Shown: positions 8,966 through 18,183, numbered from the stretch's first letter. The stretch is DNA of 64,000 nt from Ruegeria arenilitoris (GCF_013030265.1 NZ_WPZQ01000010.1:124001-188000), one strand, 5' to 3'. The notes: generated by a model from the letters alone, not told the origin. Numbers and translations: made by a program.

Positions 8966-10453
8966 ATGCTGTGGTCATTGTTTAAGATCCTTGTTTTTGT
9001 TGCGATTATCGGCCTGCTGGCCATGGGCGCAGGTTACCTTATGGAGACAAGCGGTGGTGTTCAGATCACTGTTGCAGGTACGGAATACACGCTTGGCCCC
9101 TTGCAGTCGGTCATCGCGCTGGGCGTTCTGGTGTTTGCAGTGTGGCTGTTCTTCAAATTGCTCGGCCTGTTGATCGCGACGCTCAAGTTCCTCAATGGGG
9201 ATGAGACTGCATTGTCGCGCTATTTCGATCGCAGCCGTGAGCAGCGTGGGTACCAGGCTTTGTCCGATGGTTTGATGGCACTTGCGTCGGGCGAAGGGCG
9301 TGTAGCCCTGACCAAGGCGAGCAAGGCTGAGAAGTTGCTCAACAAACCCGAACTGACCAACCTGCTGGTGGCTCAAGCTGCGGAAATGACCGGCGATACC
9401 AAGAAAGCGTCAGATACCTACAAGAAGCTGGTCACAAATAACGCTACCCGTTTTGTCGGCGTGCGCGGCATCATGAAGCAAAAACTGGCCGAAGGTGATG
9501 ATGAAACGGCTCGAAAGCTGGCTGAAAAGGCGCTGGAGCTGAAGCCCCGCCATCAGGAAACGCAGGATGTGCTGCTGAACCTGCAGACCAAAGCTCAGGA
9601 TTGGGCAGGGGCTCGTTCGACGCTGACCGCCAAGCTGAAATCAGGTCATCTGCCACGGGACGTCTATAAGCGTCGCGATGCGGTGCTGGCCTTGTCCGAA
9701 GCCAAGGACATTCTGGACGACACTGCAAGTGTCGAACAGCAGGAATATGCGATCGAAGCAAACCGCCTTTCACCCGATCTGGTACCAGCGGCAGCAATGG
9801 CTGCGCGGGCCTATATCGAAAAGGGCAAACCACGGGCCGCGACCAAGATTCTGAAAAAAGCGTGGGAGGTGCAGCCGCATCCCGATCTGGCGCATGTCTT
9901 TGCCGAAATAGCGCCGGATGAAACGCCAGAAGAACGGATCAAACGCTTTACGGCGCTCACGCGAGTCCATCCCGAAAACATGGAAACGCGCCTTATTCTG
10001 GCCGAGCTGAATATCGTCGCTGAAGACTTCCCCGAGGCGCGCCGTGCGCTGGGCGATGTGGTTGAAAAGCAGGCTGATGCCCGCGCCTATACGCTGATGG
10101 CCGCAATCGAGCGTGGTGAAGGCGCCAGCGATGCCGTTGTTCAGGGATGGTTGGCCAAGGCACTGAATGCTCCACGCGGGCCACAGTGGGTGTGCGACAA
10201 TTGTCATGACATCCAGCCTGAATGGGCGCCGGTTTGCCAGAACTGCCATAGCTTTGACACGCTGAGCTGGCAGACACCTCAAACGCCTGAGATCGCGACG
10301 GCGACTGGCGTGCATATGCTGCCGCTGATTGTCGGAGCGCTCGAGGACAAACCCGAGACTGTTGAAGTTGAGGAACTCGAAGAACCGCAGGCTGATGACG
10401 TGATCGAAATGGACGCGGAACCGGTTCAGGCCGAGGCAGAGAAACCAGCCTGA
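8966..10453 (+). CDS. hemY: HemY-family TPR membrane protein with C-terminal zinc ribbon
   Basis: A 495-residue protein. Two membrane helices at the N-terminus (about residues 5-28 and 45-72) match the HemY_N domain, and the rest is a series of TPR-like helices. Near the C-terminus a CDNC...CQNC zinc ribbon is seen (C410, C413, C424, C427), followed by an acidic tail of about 65 residues. The name HemY here means the TPR protein of heme biosynthesis operons, not protoporphyrinogen oxidase. Its biochemical role is unclear; an assembly or scaffold role is inferred. It is the last gene of the hemD-mic60-hemY run. Confidence 0.88.
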   Translation: MLWSLFKILVFVAIIGLLAMGAGYLMETSGGVQITVAGTEYTLGPLQSVIALGVLVFAVWLFFKLLGLLIATLKFLNGDETALSRYFDRSREQRGYQALSDGLMALASGEGRVALTKASKAEKLLNKPELTNLLVAQAAEMTGDTKKASDTYKKLVTNNATRFVGVRGIMKQKLAEGDDETARKLAEKALELKPRHQETQDVLLNLQTKAQDWAGARSTLTAKLKSGHLPRDVYKRRDAVLALSEAKDILDDTASVEQQEYAIEANRLSPDLVPAAAMAARAYIEKGKPRAATKILKKAWEVQPHPDLAHVFAEIAPDETPEERIKRFTALTRVHPENMETRLILAELNIVAEDFPEARRALGDVVEKQADARAYTLMAAIERGEGASDAVVQGWLAKALNAPRGPQWVCDNCHDIQPEWAPVCQNCHSFDTLSWQTPQTPEIATATGVHMLPLIVGALEDKPETVEVEELEEPQADDVIEMDAEPVQAEAEKPA

Positions 10454-10547
10454 CAGGGTATCTCGAGTTTGAATGTATCAACCCGGAGCAGGAAGTTTCA
10501 GTGTTCCGGGCTGAACATGCGAACAACCGGGCATTGATCTCTCGGTC

Positions 10548-11402
10548 TCAGGTGAGACCATCGCTTTCCATAAGCGCTTCCAGCCCGACACGATAGTTCG
10601 GGTACAGCAGCCTGACCCCGAGTTCGTTTTTGATCTTGTCGTTTCGGACGCGTTTGTTTTCATTATAAAAGCTGCGCGCCATTGGCGTCAGTTCAGCCTC
10701 TTCAAAGGGAACCGCAGGTGGCAGTGGCAGGCCTTGCAGTTCGGCTGCATACCCAATCACGTCTTGTGGCGGTACGGGTTCATCATCGCAAACGTTGTAA
10801 ATCTCACCGGGTTTGGGATGCAGCATGGACGCTTCCAACACCTGGGCGATGTCGTCTACATGAATGCGGGAAAACACCTGACCCTGCTTGATGATCCGGC
10901 GCAGCCCACCGCGTTTCAATTTGGAGAACGGACCCCGCCCCGGGCCATAGATTCCGGCAAGTCGAAAGATGTGCAGGGGCAGGCCGGGAATGGCAGCCCA
11001 TTCTTCCTCGGCTCGTAACCGCCAGCGACCGCGTTCGGCGGTGGGCGCGGGCGGGGTGCATTCATCCACCCAGGCGCCTTCATGATCGCCGTAAATTGCG
11101 GTCGTGGATAAGTATCCCACCCAGCTAAACTGATCAGCCCGCGCCGTGATTTCTTCGCGCAATTCGGCAAGCACCGGATCACCTGCTGAGGTCGGAGCGG
11201 TTGAAACCAGCAGGTGCGTCACCCCATCCAGCGATGGTCTCTCTCCCGGCCAAACTATTGGATTGGCCCCGGATTCACGAATAGAGCCGGCCTGATCGGC
11301 GTTGCGCGTGGTTCCGATGATCTGCCAGCCTTTTGGGGCCAGTCGACGGGACATTACCCGGGCAGAGTACCCATGTCCGAAAGAGAGAAGTGTATTAGTC
11401 AT
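10548..11402 (-). CDS. NAD(P)-binding SDR/epimerase-like protein
   Basis: A 284-residue extended short-chain dehydrogenase-like protein. It begins MTNTLLSFGHGYSARVMSRRL, where GHGYSA is the dinucleotide-binding turn, followed by LLVSTAPT, a YLSTTAIYGDH active-site region and HIFRLAGIYGPGRG. It resembles the YeeZ group, whose substrate is unknown. I chose ATG 11402 because AAGGGAAGT directly precedes it; a longer frame to 11438 adds a non-conserved leader. It is convergent with hemY and divergent from the methyltransferase gene. Confidence 0.82.
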   Translation of the reverse strand: MTNTLLSFGHGYSARVMSRRLAPKGWQIIGTTRNADQAGSIRESGANPIVWPGERPSLDGVTHLLVSTAPTSAGDPVLAELREEITARADQFSWVGYLSTTAIYGDHEGAWVDECTPPAPTAERGRWRLRAEEEWAAIPGLPLHIFRLAGIYGPGRGPFSKLKRGGLRRIIKQGQVFSRIHVDDIAQVLEASMLHPKPGEIYNVCDDEPVPPQDVIGYAAELQGLPLPPAVPFEEAELTPMARSFYNENKRVRNDKIKNELGVRLLYPNYRVGLEALMESDGLT

Positions 11403-11490
11403 ACTTCCCTTGATGATAGGGCGCGGTCCGGGATGCAAGGGCTGGATGGACGCACTTGATTCGAATCCCCTGTTGCGCCTTCATTGGGGT

Positions 11491-12123
11491 ATGAGCAACA
11501 AGACACCCGACCTGCACGCGGCTTATGCGCTGAAAACATCCGAAGACAGCAAACGTCTCTATGCTGAATGGGCTGGCGACTATGATGAAGGGTTCGCCGC
11601 GCTTGAGGATTATCAACTGCATATCCATACCGCGCGGGCATTTGTCAGCGCCGGGGGGCAAGGACCTGTTCTGGACGTTGGTGCCGGCACCGGGCTTTGC
11701 GGTGCGGTTCTGGCCGGGCTTGGGGTTGGGCCAATTGATGCCACCGATATCAGTGCCGAGATGCTGGATGAAGCGATGCGCAAGGATATCTATCGTGACG
11801 CGATCGAAGCTGATCTAAACCACGGCATCCCGGTGCTACGAGACAGCTATTCGGGCATCGTGTCATCGGGGACTTTCACGCATGGCCATCTTGGTCCCGA
11901 AGCGCTGCCCGCCCTGCTTCGCATTGCGCGGCCGGGGGCACAGTTTGCCCTGTCGATCAATGCCCGACACTATGAAGCGCTGGGTTTTGCAGATGCGTTG
12001 CAGCAACTGCAAAAAGATCAGATTGAAAACCTGGTGCTGCCCACGGTGCGCATCTACGGGGATCTGGCCGCTGGCCCGAACAAGGACGACCTTGCGCTGA
12101 TCGCCCTGTTCGAGAAATCCTGA
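11491..12123 (+). CDS. Class I SAM-dependent methyltransferase
   Basis: A 210-residue cytoplasmic methyltransferase. Motif I is VLDVGAGTGLCGAVL (about residues 57-71), the acidic motif II is IDATDISAEML, and the post-motif region is YSGIVSSGTFTHGHLG. The N-terminal AYALKTSEDSKRLYAEWAGDYDEGF is typical of small-molecule methyltransferases of the UbiE-like fold. The substrate cannot be read from sequence. ATG 11491 gives the family-like start; the long upstream frame overlaps the divergent gene and is not conserved-looking. It ends head-to-head with the caiD stop, with no space between. Confidence 0.85.
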   Translation: MSNKTPDLHAAYALKTSEDSKRLYAEWAGDYDEGFAALEDYQLHIHTARAFVSAGGQGPVLDVGAGTGLCGAVLAGLGVGPIDATDISAEMLDEAMRKDIYRDAIEADLNHGIPVLRDSYSGIVSSGTFTHGHLGPEALPALLRIARPGAQFALSINARHYEALGFADALQQLQKDQIENLVLPTVRIYGDLAAGPNKDDLALIALFEKS

Positions 12124-12903
12124 TTAACGCCCTTTCCAAACCGGATCGCGCTTTTCTGCAAAGGCGCGGGCGCCTTCCAGACTGTCTTCTGATCCGTAGA
12201 GGACGTCGACCGTCTGCAATTGTCGTTTGGTGATCCGGTTCATCGAGTCCTGAAACTTTGAATCTTCTGCGTCGCGCACGATCTCTTTGATTGCGGCATA
12301 GACCAGCGGTGGGCCGCTCGCCAACAGGCGCGCCAGTTCCCATGCCCGGTCGAGCAGTTGATCTGCCGGAACGATTTCGTTGACCAGACCCCAGCGATGC
12401 GCCTCGTCTGCATCAAACCAGCGCCCGGTCAGCAACAGCTCCATCGCAATGTGATAGGGGATGCGCTTGGGCAGTTTCACGCTGGCTGCGTCAGCCACAG
12501 TACCGGAACGTATTTCGGGCAGGGCAAAGCTGGCATGATCTGCGGCAACGATCATATCGGCGCTCAGTGCCAGCTCGAGGCCGCCGCCACAGGCAATCCC
12601 ATTGACGGCTGCAATCACCGGTTTGTTCATGTCTCGCAGTTCCTGCAGGCCGCCGAAGCCGCCAACACCGTAATCTCCGTCAACTGCATCCCCGTCTGCA
12701 GCAGCCTTCAGATCCCAGCCAGGGCAAAAGAACTTCTCTCCGCCACCGGTCAGGATCGCCACCCGCAGATCGGGATCGTCGCGAAAGTCGCGAAAAACAT
12801 CACCCATGATACGACTGGTCGCCAGATCGATGGCATTTGCCTTTGGCCGGTCCAGAGTCACTTCCAGTATGGCGCCGTCACGGCGGGTTTTGATCGGGTT
12901 CAT
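12124..12903 (-). CDS. caiD: Crotonobetainyl-CoA hydratase (carnitinyl-CoA dehydratase)-like enzyme
   Basis: A 259-residue crotonase-fold enzyme close to E. coli CaiD in remembered sequence. Shared features are FFCPGWDLKAAADG, KPVIAAVNGIACGGGLELALSAD (the oxyanion-hole glycines), ASFALPEIRSGTV, and the shared C-terminus GARAFAEKRDPVWKGR. CaiD interconverts crotonobetainyl-CoA and carnitinyl-CoA. The start codon overlaps the stop of the acyl-CoA synthetase gene by four bases. With the acyl-CoA dehydrogenase upstream it forms a plausible dehydrogenation/hydration route for a trimethylammonium acyl-CoA. The exact substrate remains inferred. Confidence 0.82.
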   Translation of the reverse strand: MNPIKTRRDGAILEVTLDRPKANAIDLATSRIMGDVFRDFRDDPDLRVAILTGGGEKFFCPGWDLKAAADGDAVDGDYGVGGFGGLQELRDMNKPVIAAVNGIACGGGLELALSADMIVAADHASFALPEIRSGTVADAASVKLPKRIPYHIAMELLLTGRWFDADEAHRWGLVNEIVPADQLLDRAWELARLLASGPPLVYAAIKEIVRDAEDSKFQDSMNRITKRQLQTVDVLYGSEDSLEGARAFAEKRDPVWKGR

Positions 12904-14915
12904 GAGCTTGCCTTTCGGATCAGGGCATCAACCGCTACCGCCCCGTCGGCAGAGCAGATCAACGGATTCACTTCAACTTCGTCGACAGTTGTCGCATTGG
13001 CAATGACATAGCTTTGCACAGCCTCGACAGCATCCAACGTTGCAACGATATTGGCGGCGGATTTGCCCCTGTACCCGGCCAATAGCGGTGCACATGCCAA
13101 TTGGCCCAGCGCAGTCCTGACCGCCTCGCGGGATGCCGGAATCAGCAACGATACGGTATCCCGCAATATCTCGGTCAGGATGCCACCTGCACCCAATGTC
13201 AGAACATATCCATGTGCCGGATCGCGTGTTACCCCGACCAGAAGCTCAGCCACGCCACCCGTGGCCATTTCCTCGATCAGAATCTCAGGCGTTCCGATAT
13301 CCAGAGCTGTAGCATCGATTTCCTCTGCCTCGATACCAAGTCGTACGGCACCGTGCTCGGATTTATGCGCAAGGCCGACGCCCTTAACCGCAAACGGACC
13401 ATTCAGACCATGCACAGCCTGGCCAGCATCTTGCGGGCAGGCGACAACACGTTTTGGCACCGGCATCCCAAACTCGGCCAAAGCATCCTTTGCTTCGGCC
13501 TCGGTCAGGATTTGGTCGGCGTTGGTATCAGAGGGCAGCAGGACTGGATCTGCGACCTCATGAGATCTGGGTGCTGCGGCCTCGGATGCGGCAAGCGCTT
13601 CGTGCAATCCCGCGAATGGCACGACACCACCATCACGGAGGCGTCGCGCAACATCTTCGGGCATCAGTTCCGGTAGAGTAGCCGTTACGGCAAAGGGTCG
13701 CCCGGTTTCTGCGACGCAGTTGAGCGCTGCCTGCGTTGCACATTCCCAGTCTGTTGCGTCTGTGTGCGGATAGTCGACCACCGCCATGGTCATGGCGATA
13801 TCCTGCCCGACCAGGCTTTTCCACGCGCGGGTCATCGCGTCCGTGTCGCGCCAGATGTAGGTGTGATAGTCGAGCGGGTTCGCAAGCGCCACCATCGGCC
13901 CCAGCGCGTCACGCAGATTAGCACGCTGAGTATCCGTCAGTGCGGGGAATCGCAGATCCCTGTCTTCGGCCATATCAGCGGCAAGACTTGCTTCACCGCC
14001 CGAGCAGCTGATCATGCCCAACCCGTTTCCATCAAGCTCACCGGTGATGTGCAGCAGTTTCAGCGTTTCCAGGAAGCTGGGGATGTCATTCAAACGGGCA
14101 ATCCCCAATCGATCCAGAAAGGCCTGCGCCCCTGCATCACCACCTGCCAAAGACGCGGTGTGGGAAATTGTTGCGGCCTGCGCATGTGAGGACCGCCCCA
14201 TCTTTAACGCGATGATGCGAACCCCCCGATCGCGCGCTTTGGCTGCCAGTGCCTCCCACTTTCGCAGGTCACCAAAGCCCTCGATATGAACTCCGATTGC
14301 GGTGATCCGGTCATCATCCAGCAGGGCTGCGGCGATATCCGCCTGATGGGTCTGCGCCTGATTTCCGCAGGTCAGCATGAACGCCAACGGCAATGCACGA
14401 CGCTGCATGGTCATGTTGATTGCAATATTCGAGCTTTGGGTAAGGATCGCCACGCCACGCTCAACCGGTCGCATTCCATGCTGGTCCGGCCAGATGGCCA
14501 CGTTGTCCAGCGCATTGACAAAGCCATAGCAGTTCGGGCCGAGGATTGGCATATCGCCTGCCGCGGCCACCAGTTGTTCTTGCAGATCAGCCCCCTGATC
14601 ATCTTCGGCCCGGGCCTCGGTAAAGCCCGATGCAAAGCAAACAGCCCCCCCGGCACCCAGTGTCGAGAGGACCTTTACGGTTTCGATCGTCGCGTGCCGA
14701 TTGATGCCGATGAACGCAACATCCGGTGCCTGAGGCAGATCCTCGATGGATTTGTAGACCGCCTCGCCTGCAACTTGGTCAGCCTTGGGGTGTACGGGCC
14801 AGATTTGCCCCGAATATCCAAGTTTTCTAGCCTGACGAATAACCTCGGCGCACCACGCGCCGCCGCCGATAACGGCCAGCGACGCAGGTGTCAGCACACG
14901 TTTGAGTGCCTTCAT
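12900..14915 (-). CDS. Acyl-CoA synthetase (ADP-forming) family, fused alpha-beta form
   Basis: A 671-residue NDP-forming acyl-CoA ligase. It has an N-terminal CoA-binding domain (LAVIGGGAWCAEVIRQARKLG), a succinyl-CoA-synthetase-like middle with the phosphohistidine motif ISHTASLAG, and a C-terminal ATP-grasp domain (EAEAKDALAEFGMPVPK ... FAVKGVGLAHKSEHGAV ... DEVEVNPLI). It activates a carboxylate to its CoA thioester. Between an acyl-CoA dehydrogenase and CaiD it would load the substrate of this module. ATG 14915 is chosen because the longer frame runs into the upstream gene. It starts 25 bases after the dehydrogenase stop and overlaps caiD by four bases. Confidence 0.88.
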   Translation of the reverse strand: MKALKRVLTPASLAVIGGGAWCAEVIRQARKLGYSGQIWPVHPKADQVAGEAVYKSIEDLPQAPDVAFIGINRHATIETVKVLSTLGAGGAVCFASGFTEARAEDDQGADLQEQLVAAAGDMPILGPNCYGFVNALDNVAIWPDQHGMRPVERGVAILTQSSNIAINMTMQRRALPLAFMLTCGNQAQTHQADIAAALLDDDRITAIGVHIEGFGDLRKWEALAAKARDRGVRIIALKMGRSSHAQAATISHTASLAGGDAGAQAFLDRLGIARLNDIPSFLETLKLLHITGELDGNGLGMISCSGGEASLAADMAEDRDLRFPALTDTQRANLRDALGPMVALANPLDYHTYIWRDTDAMTRAWKSLVGQDIAMTMAVVDYPHTDATDWECATQAALNCVAETGRPFAVTATLPELMPEDVARRLRDGGVVPFAGLHEALAASEAAAPRSHEVADPVLLPSDTNADQILTEAEAKDALAEFGMPVPKRVVACPQDAGQAVHGLNGPFAVKGVGLAHKSEHGAVRLGIEAEEIDATALDIGTPEILIEEMATGGVAELLVGVTRDPAHGYVLTLGAGGILTEILRDTVSLLIPASREAVRTALGQLACAPLLAGYRGKSAANIVATLDAVEAVQSYVIANATTVDEVEVNPLICSADGAVAVDALIRKASS

Positions 14916-14940
14916 CAGGTGATCCTCATCAGCGTCGCCA

Positions 14941-16101
14941 TTACGCACCCAATGCACGCAGCAGATCGCGGCTGATGATGTGCCGTTGGATTTCGCTGGT
15001 GCCGTCCCAAATGCGCTCAACCCGCGCGTCTCGCCAGAACCGCTCAAGTGGGTAGTCATCCATCAGGCCCATACCACCGTGGATCTGAATGGCGGCATCG
15101 GTGACGCGCGCCAGCATCTCGGAGGCATAGAGCTTGGCCGAAGCGATTTCGCGGTTAGCGGGCAGGCCTTTGTCCAGCCGATCCGCAGCTGCCAGTGTCA
15201 ACAGGTCGGCCGCGTCGATCTCGGTTATCATATCCGCGATCTGGAAGGACACGCCCTGAAATTTGCCGATTTTCTGGCCGAATTGCTCGCGTGTAGCAGA
15301 GTAATCCAGCGCGTAATCGAAGGCACGACGCGCGCGCCCTACGGACATGGCAGCAACCGTGATGCGGGTTGCATAAAGCCATGTGTTCATCACATCGAAG
15401 CCGCCATCGACCTCACCCAGAACCTGGCTGTCCGGCAGACGGCAATCGTCGAAATCCAGCACCATGTTCTTGTAGCCGCGATGGCTGACAGACTTATACC
15501 CGTCCCGGATGGTGAAACCCGGAGTTCCCCGATCAACCAGAAACGCCGTGATCCGCTTTTTTGGGCCTTTTGGTGTCTGATCTTCTCCGGTCGCGATGAA
15601 GACGATGATGAAATCAGCGTGCTCTGCGCCCGAGATGAAGTGCTTGGTGCCATTAACGACCCAGTCACCTCCGTCCCGGACGGCCGCGCATTTCATACCG
15701 CGCACATCCGACCCGGCACCGGGCTCGGTCATCGCCAGCGCATCCATCTTTTCACCACGTACGGCCGGCATGAGGTAACGCTCGACCTGATCACCCTCAC
15801 ACGCCATCAGAATGTTCTGCGGACGACCAAAGAAATGGTTCAGAGCCATGGACCCGCGACCCAACTCGCGTTCAACCAAAGCGAACTCCAGATGGTTCAG
15901 CCCGGCACAGCCTACGCTTTCGGGGAAGTTACAAGCATAGAATCCCAACTCGATCGTCTTGCGTTTGATCTCGTCTGCAATTTCCTGAGGCACTTCACCG
16001 GTGCGTTCGACCAGTTCCTCATGCGGGTAGATTTCGTTTTCGACAAAGCTGCGAACGGTTGAGACGATCATCTCCTGTTCGTCGGACAATCCATATTGCA
16101 T
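14941..16101 (-). CDS. Acyl-CoA dehydrogenase
   Basis: A 386-residue FAD enzyme of normal family length. Hallmarks are AMTEPGAGSDVRGMKCAA (FAD/substrate loop), the middle beta domain, the REQFGQKIGKFQGVSFQIADM helix, and IHGGMGLMDDYPLERFWRDAR. In the usual YEGTSEIQ motif this protein has WDGTSEIQ, so Asp stands where the medium-chain-type catalytic Glu would be. It probably makes the 2,3-double bond in the substrate later hydrated by CaiD. It is the first gene of the operon; 68 bases separate it from the divergent GlxA-type regulator. Confidence 0.9.
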   Translation of the reverse strand: MQYGLSDEQEMIVSTVRSFVENEIYPHEELVERTGEVPQEIADEIKRKTIELGFYACNFPESVGCAGLNHLEFALVERELGRGSMALNHFFGRPQNILMACEGDQVERYLMPAVRGEKMDALAMTEPGAGSDVRGMKCAAVRDGGDWVVNGTKHFISGAEHADFIIVFIATGEDQTPKGPKKRITAFLVDRGTPGFTIRDGYKSVSHRGYKNMVLDFDDCRLPDSQVLGEVDGGFDVMNTWLYATRITVAAMSVGRARRAFDYALDYSATREQFGQKIGKFQGVSFQIADMITEIDAADLLTLAAADRLDKGLPANREIASAKLYASEMLARVTDAAIQIHGGMGLMDDYPLERFWRDARVERIWDGTSEIQRHIISRDLLRALGA

Positions 16102-16169
16102 CGGGCGTCTCCAAATCCGGTGTTGCGCATATCCTGACGCGGCTTGAAATTTGAAACGTGCGAAAATAG

Positions 16170-17126
16170 ATGTTAATCATGCAAGATTGGACTAAATCAC
16201 CCTCTGCACCGCAGCAAATCGGAGTCCTCCTGTTCGACGGATTCTCGAACCATTGCCTGGCCAATTCGGTCGAGCCTTTGCGGGCTGCAAACACATTGGC
16301 GGGGCGCAAATTGTATGACTGGCAGTTCCTCGCGTTGGATACCGGACCGGTGACCTCGTCATCCGGGCTGCAGGTTGCGCCGCATGGGACCCTGCAGACC
16401 GCCAGCGGCGACATGCTGATGGTGATGCCATCCTATGGGTTTCGTGCGCATGGGGGTTGGCGTACCCTCTCGGGCCTGCGATCTGCTGACCAGCGTTTCA
16501 GGGTTCTGGCGGGCCTCGATACCGGTAGCTGGCTGCTGGCCCTGGCCGGGTTATTGGATGGGCATCGCGCAACAATCCACTGGGAGGAGCTGACTGGGTT
16601 CACCGAGAGGTTCCCCGAGGTCGATGCGCGGCGCGAACGCTATGTCATCGACCGAAACCGCATTACTTGTTCCGGCGCGATGGCGGCCTTTGATCTGGTT
16701 CTGCATCTGATTGGGCGGGATCAGGGGCAGGCGCTTGCCCTGGAGGTCTCGCAACTGTTCATGACGCGCGATTCAGCGCGGTCTCATGCCGGAGGCGCAG
16801 GCGCGACCAGCGGTTATGTCAACAAGGCACTGGCGCTGATGCAGGAGAATCTTGAGACGCCTTTGCCCGTTTCTGAAGTCGCCCATCGGGTGGGTCGTTC
16901 GCAAAAGGCCCTGTCGGTCCGGATGCAAACCGAATTGGGCGCGGGGCCAGCGCAGGTCTATCGCCGATTGCGCCTGAATCTGGCGCGCAAGCTGGTGGCC
17001 GAGACCGACTTGAGCATCGGAGAAATTGCCTTGCGCGCCGGGTACGAGGACCCCAGCGCGCTGACCCGCGCCTTCAGGACCGAGTTCGGAGTGACGCCAC
17101 GCGCCCTTCGCACAACCCGGTCCTGA
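16170..17126 (+). CDS. GlxA-family transcriptional regulator (GATase1-like + AraC HTH)
   Basis: A 318-residue regulator. The N-terminal half is a DJ-1/PfpI glutamine-amidotransferase-like domain (IGVLLFDGFSNHCLANSVEPLRAAN), and the C-terminal half is an AraC double helix-turn-helix (PLPVSEVAHRVGRSQKALSVRMQ ... SIGEIALRAGYEDPSALTRAFRTEFG). This architecture includes the regulators of glycine betaine and carnitine use in Pseudomonas (GbdR, CdhR). It is divergent from the acyl-CoA dehydrogenase operon, so it probably controls it. ATG 16179 is an alternative start. Confidence 0.88.
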   Translation: MLIMQDWTKSPSAPQQIGVLLFDGFSNHCLANSVEPLRAANTLAGRKLYDWQFLALDTGPVTSSSGLQVAPHGTLQTASGDMLMVMPSYGFRAHGGWRTLSGLRSADQRFRVLAGLDTGSWLLALAGLLDGHRATIHWEELTGFTERFPEVDARRERYVIDRNRITCSGAMAAFDLVLHLIGRDQGQALALEVSQLFMTRDSARSHAGGAGATSGYVNKALALMQENLETPLPVSEVAHRVGRSQKALSVRMQTELGAGPAQVYRRLRLNLARKLVAETDLSIGEIALRAGYEDPSALTRAFRTEFGVTPRALRTTRS

Positions 17127-17136
17127 ATGCAGGCAT

Positions 17137-18129
17137 TCAGCCAAACATCCGCTTTTTCCGGGCGCGTGTTTCAGCCGTGGCTTCGGGTGATCCGTCATGG
17201 AAAGTACCGAACCACCGATCCCATGGCATCTCCTGATTGCCGTAGTTGCACTCGTAATACCGGTGATGCAGCTGGTGATAGAATGTACCCAGCGCTAACC
17301 GCTTTTTGTCCTTGATCAGCAAGTCTTCGTAGCCGGTATGGGTCATCGCTGCACCCGGTCCCTGAAAGACGATGTGGAAGTACAGGTGGATCGGATGGGA
17401 CGGCACGATCCAGTGAATGCACAGCGATGAGAGATAAAAGAAATGCTCGACCGGGTGCATCGAGAATCCTGACCAAGGGCCGATATTGACGTTTCGGTGA
17501 TGCAGGCTGTGGACCTTTTTATAGAGGAACGGCTGATGCAGCAGGCGGTGCACCCAGTAGAAATGAAAGGCTGACCACATGGGCAGCAGGATCAGCCAAA
17601 GGATGAACCAGACCGGATTTTCAGCAAAGGTGATGGTCGGCGCATATCCGTTGGCCATCAACCACATGGTCACGGCCTGAAACCCGGTCAGCTGCAGAAC
17701 GCCCGACCCCAGAGACCAGAACATGTTGTCCAGCACCTGATCGCTGAAATCCCAAAGCTTGTTGTTCTTACCCTGTTCGCGGCGTTCGAACTTTAGCTTT
17801 TTACCCTGCGATTTACGCATGTAGAAATACCAATGCAGACCGCCAGCGACGAGGAAAATCATCGCGAAATTCACCACCCAGATCTGGAATATCCATCCAA
17901 ACGCAAAGGTCTTTGCAGTCTCCAGCGAGGGATAGAAAAACGCCCACAGCGCGATTGCTGCCAGCACCATCAAGACGCGTTCGCTCAGCGTTAGCCAGTT
18001 TTTGGCAAGCCAATTGCCCAGAAAAGCCGGTTCGGGGGGCCATCGGAAGATCGACGGATTCTCCAGCGGCAGTTCGGGGTGGTAGTTCCACTCACGACTC
18101 ATGTCTTCCATCTGACGCGTGTCAGTCAT
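17137..18129 (-). CDS. Sterol desaturase/fatty acid hydroxylase family protein (copy 2)
   Basis: A 330-residue polytopic membrane protein with the di-iron histidine clusters of the fatty acid hydroxylase superfamily: HFYWVHRLLH, HSLHHRN and HQLHHRYYEC. Several hydrophobic helices precede them. It is a clear paralogue of the next gene upstream: both have a related N-terminus (REWNYHPELPLENPSIFRWP against ARWNYRPDGPVALNPVFSWP) and the same C-terminal WFGTFHDGS-type block. The reaction would be an oxygen-dependent hydroxylation or desaturation of a lipid-like substrate, with the target unknown. It is the last gene of an operon with the paralogue and a class II aldolase. Confidence 0.88.
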   Translation of the reverse strand: MTDTRQMEDMSREWNYHPELPLENPSIFRWPPEPAFLGNWLAKNWLTLSERVLMVLAAIALWAFFYPSLETAKTFAFGWIFQIWVVNFAMIFLVAGGLHWYFYMRKSQGKKLKFERREQGKNNKLWDFSDQVLDNMFWSLGSGVLQLTGFQAVTMWLMANGYAPTITFAENPVWFILWLILLPMWSAFHFYWVHRLLHQPFLYKKVHSLHHRNVNIGPWSGFSMHPVEHFFYLSSLCIHWIVPSHPIHLYFHIVFQGPGAAMTHTGYEDLLIKDKKRLALGTFYHQLHHRYYECNYGNQEMPWDRWFGTFHDGSPEATAETRARKKRMFG

Positions 18130-18183
18130 GGCAGTGTCTTCCTTCTGCGAAGTGTTGTCTGAATTTTGGGGCGATATACCCGG

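Noticed and set aside
10544..10559. GGTCTCA-GG-TGAGACC palindrome at the end of the SDR-like gene
   Set aside because: The 2-base centre is too tight for a good RNA hairpin and no T run follows. It overlaps the stop codon and could be chance.
14980..16062. 360-codon plus-strand frame opposite the acyl-CoA dehydrogenase
   Set aside because: The opposite strand has complete family motifs, and this frame has none.
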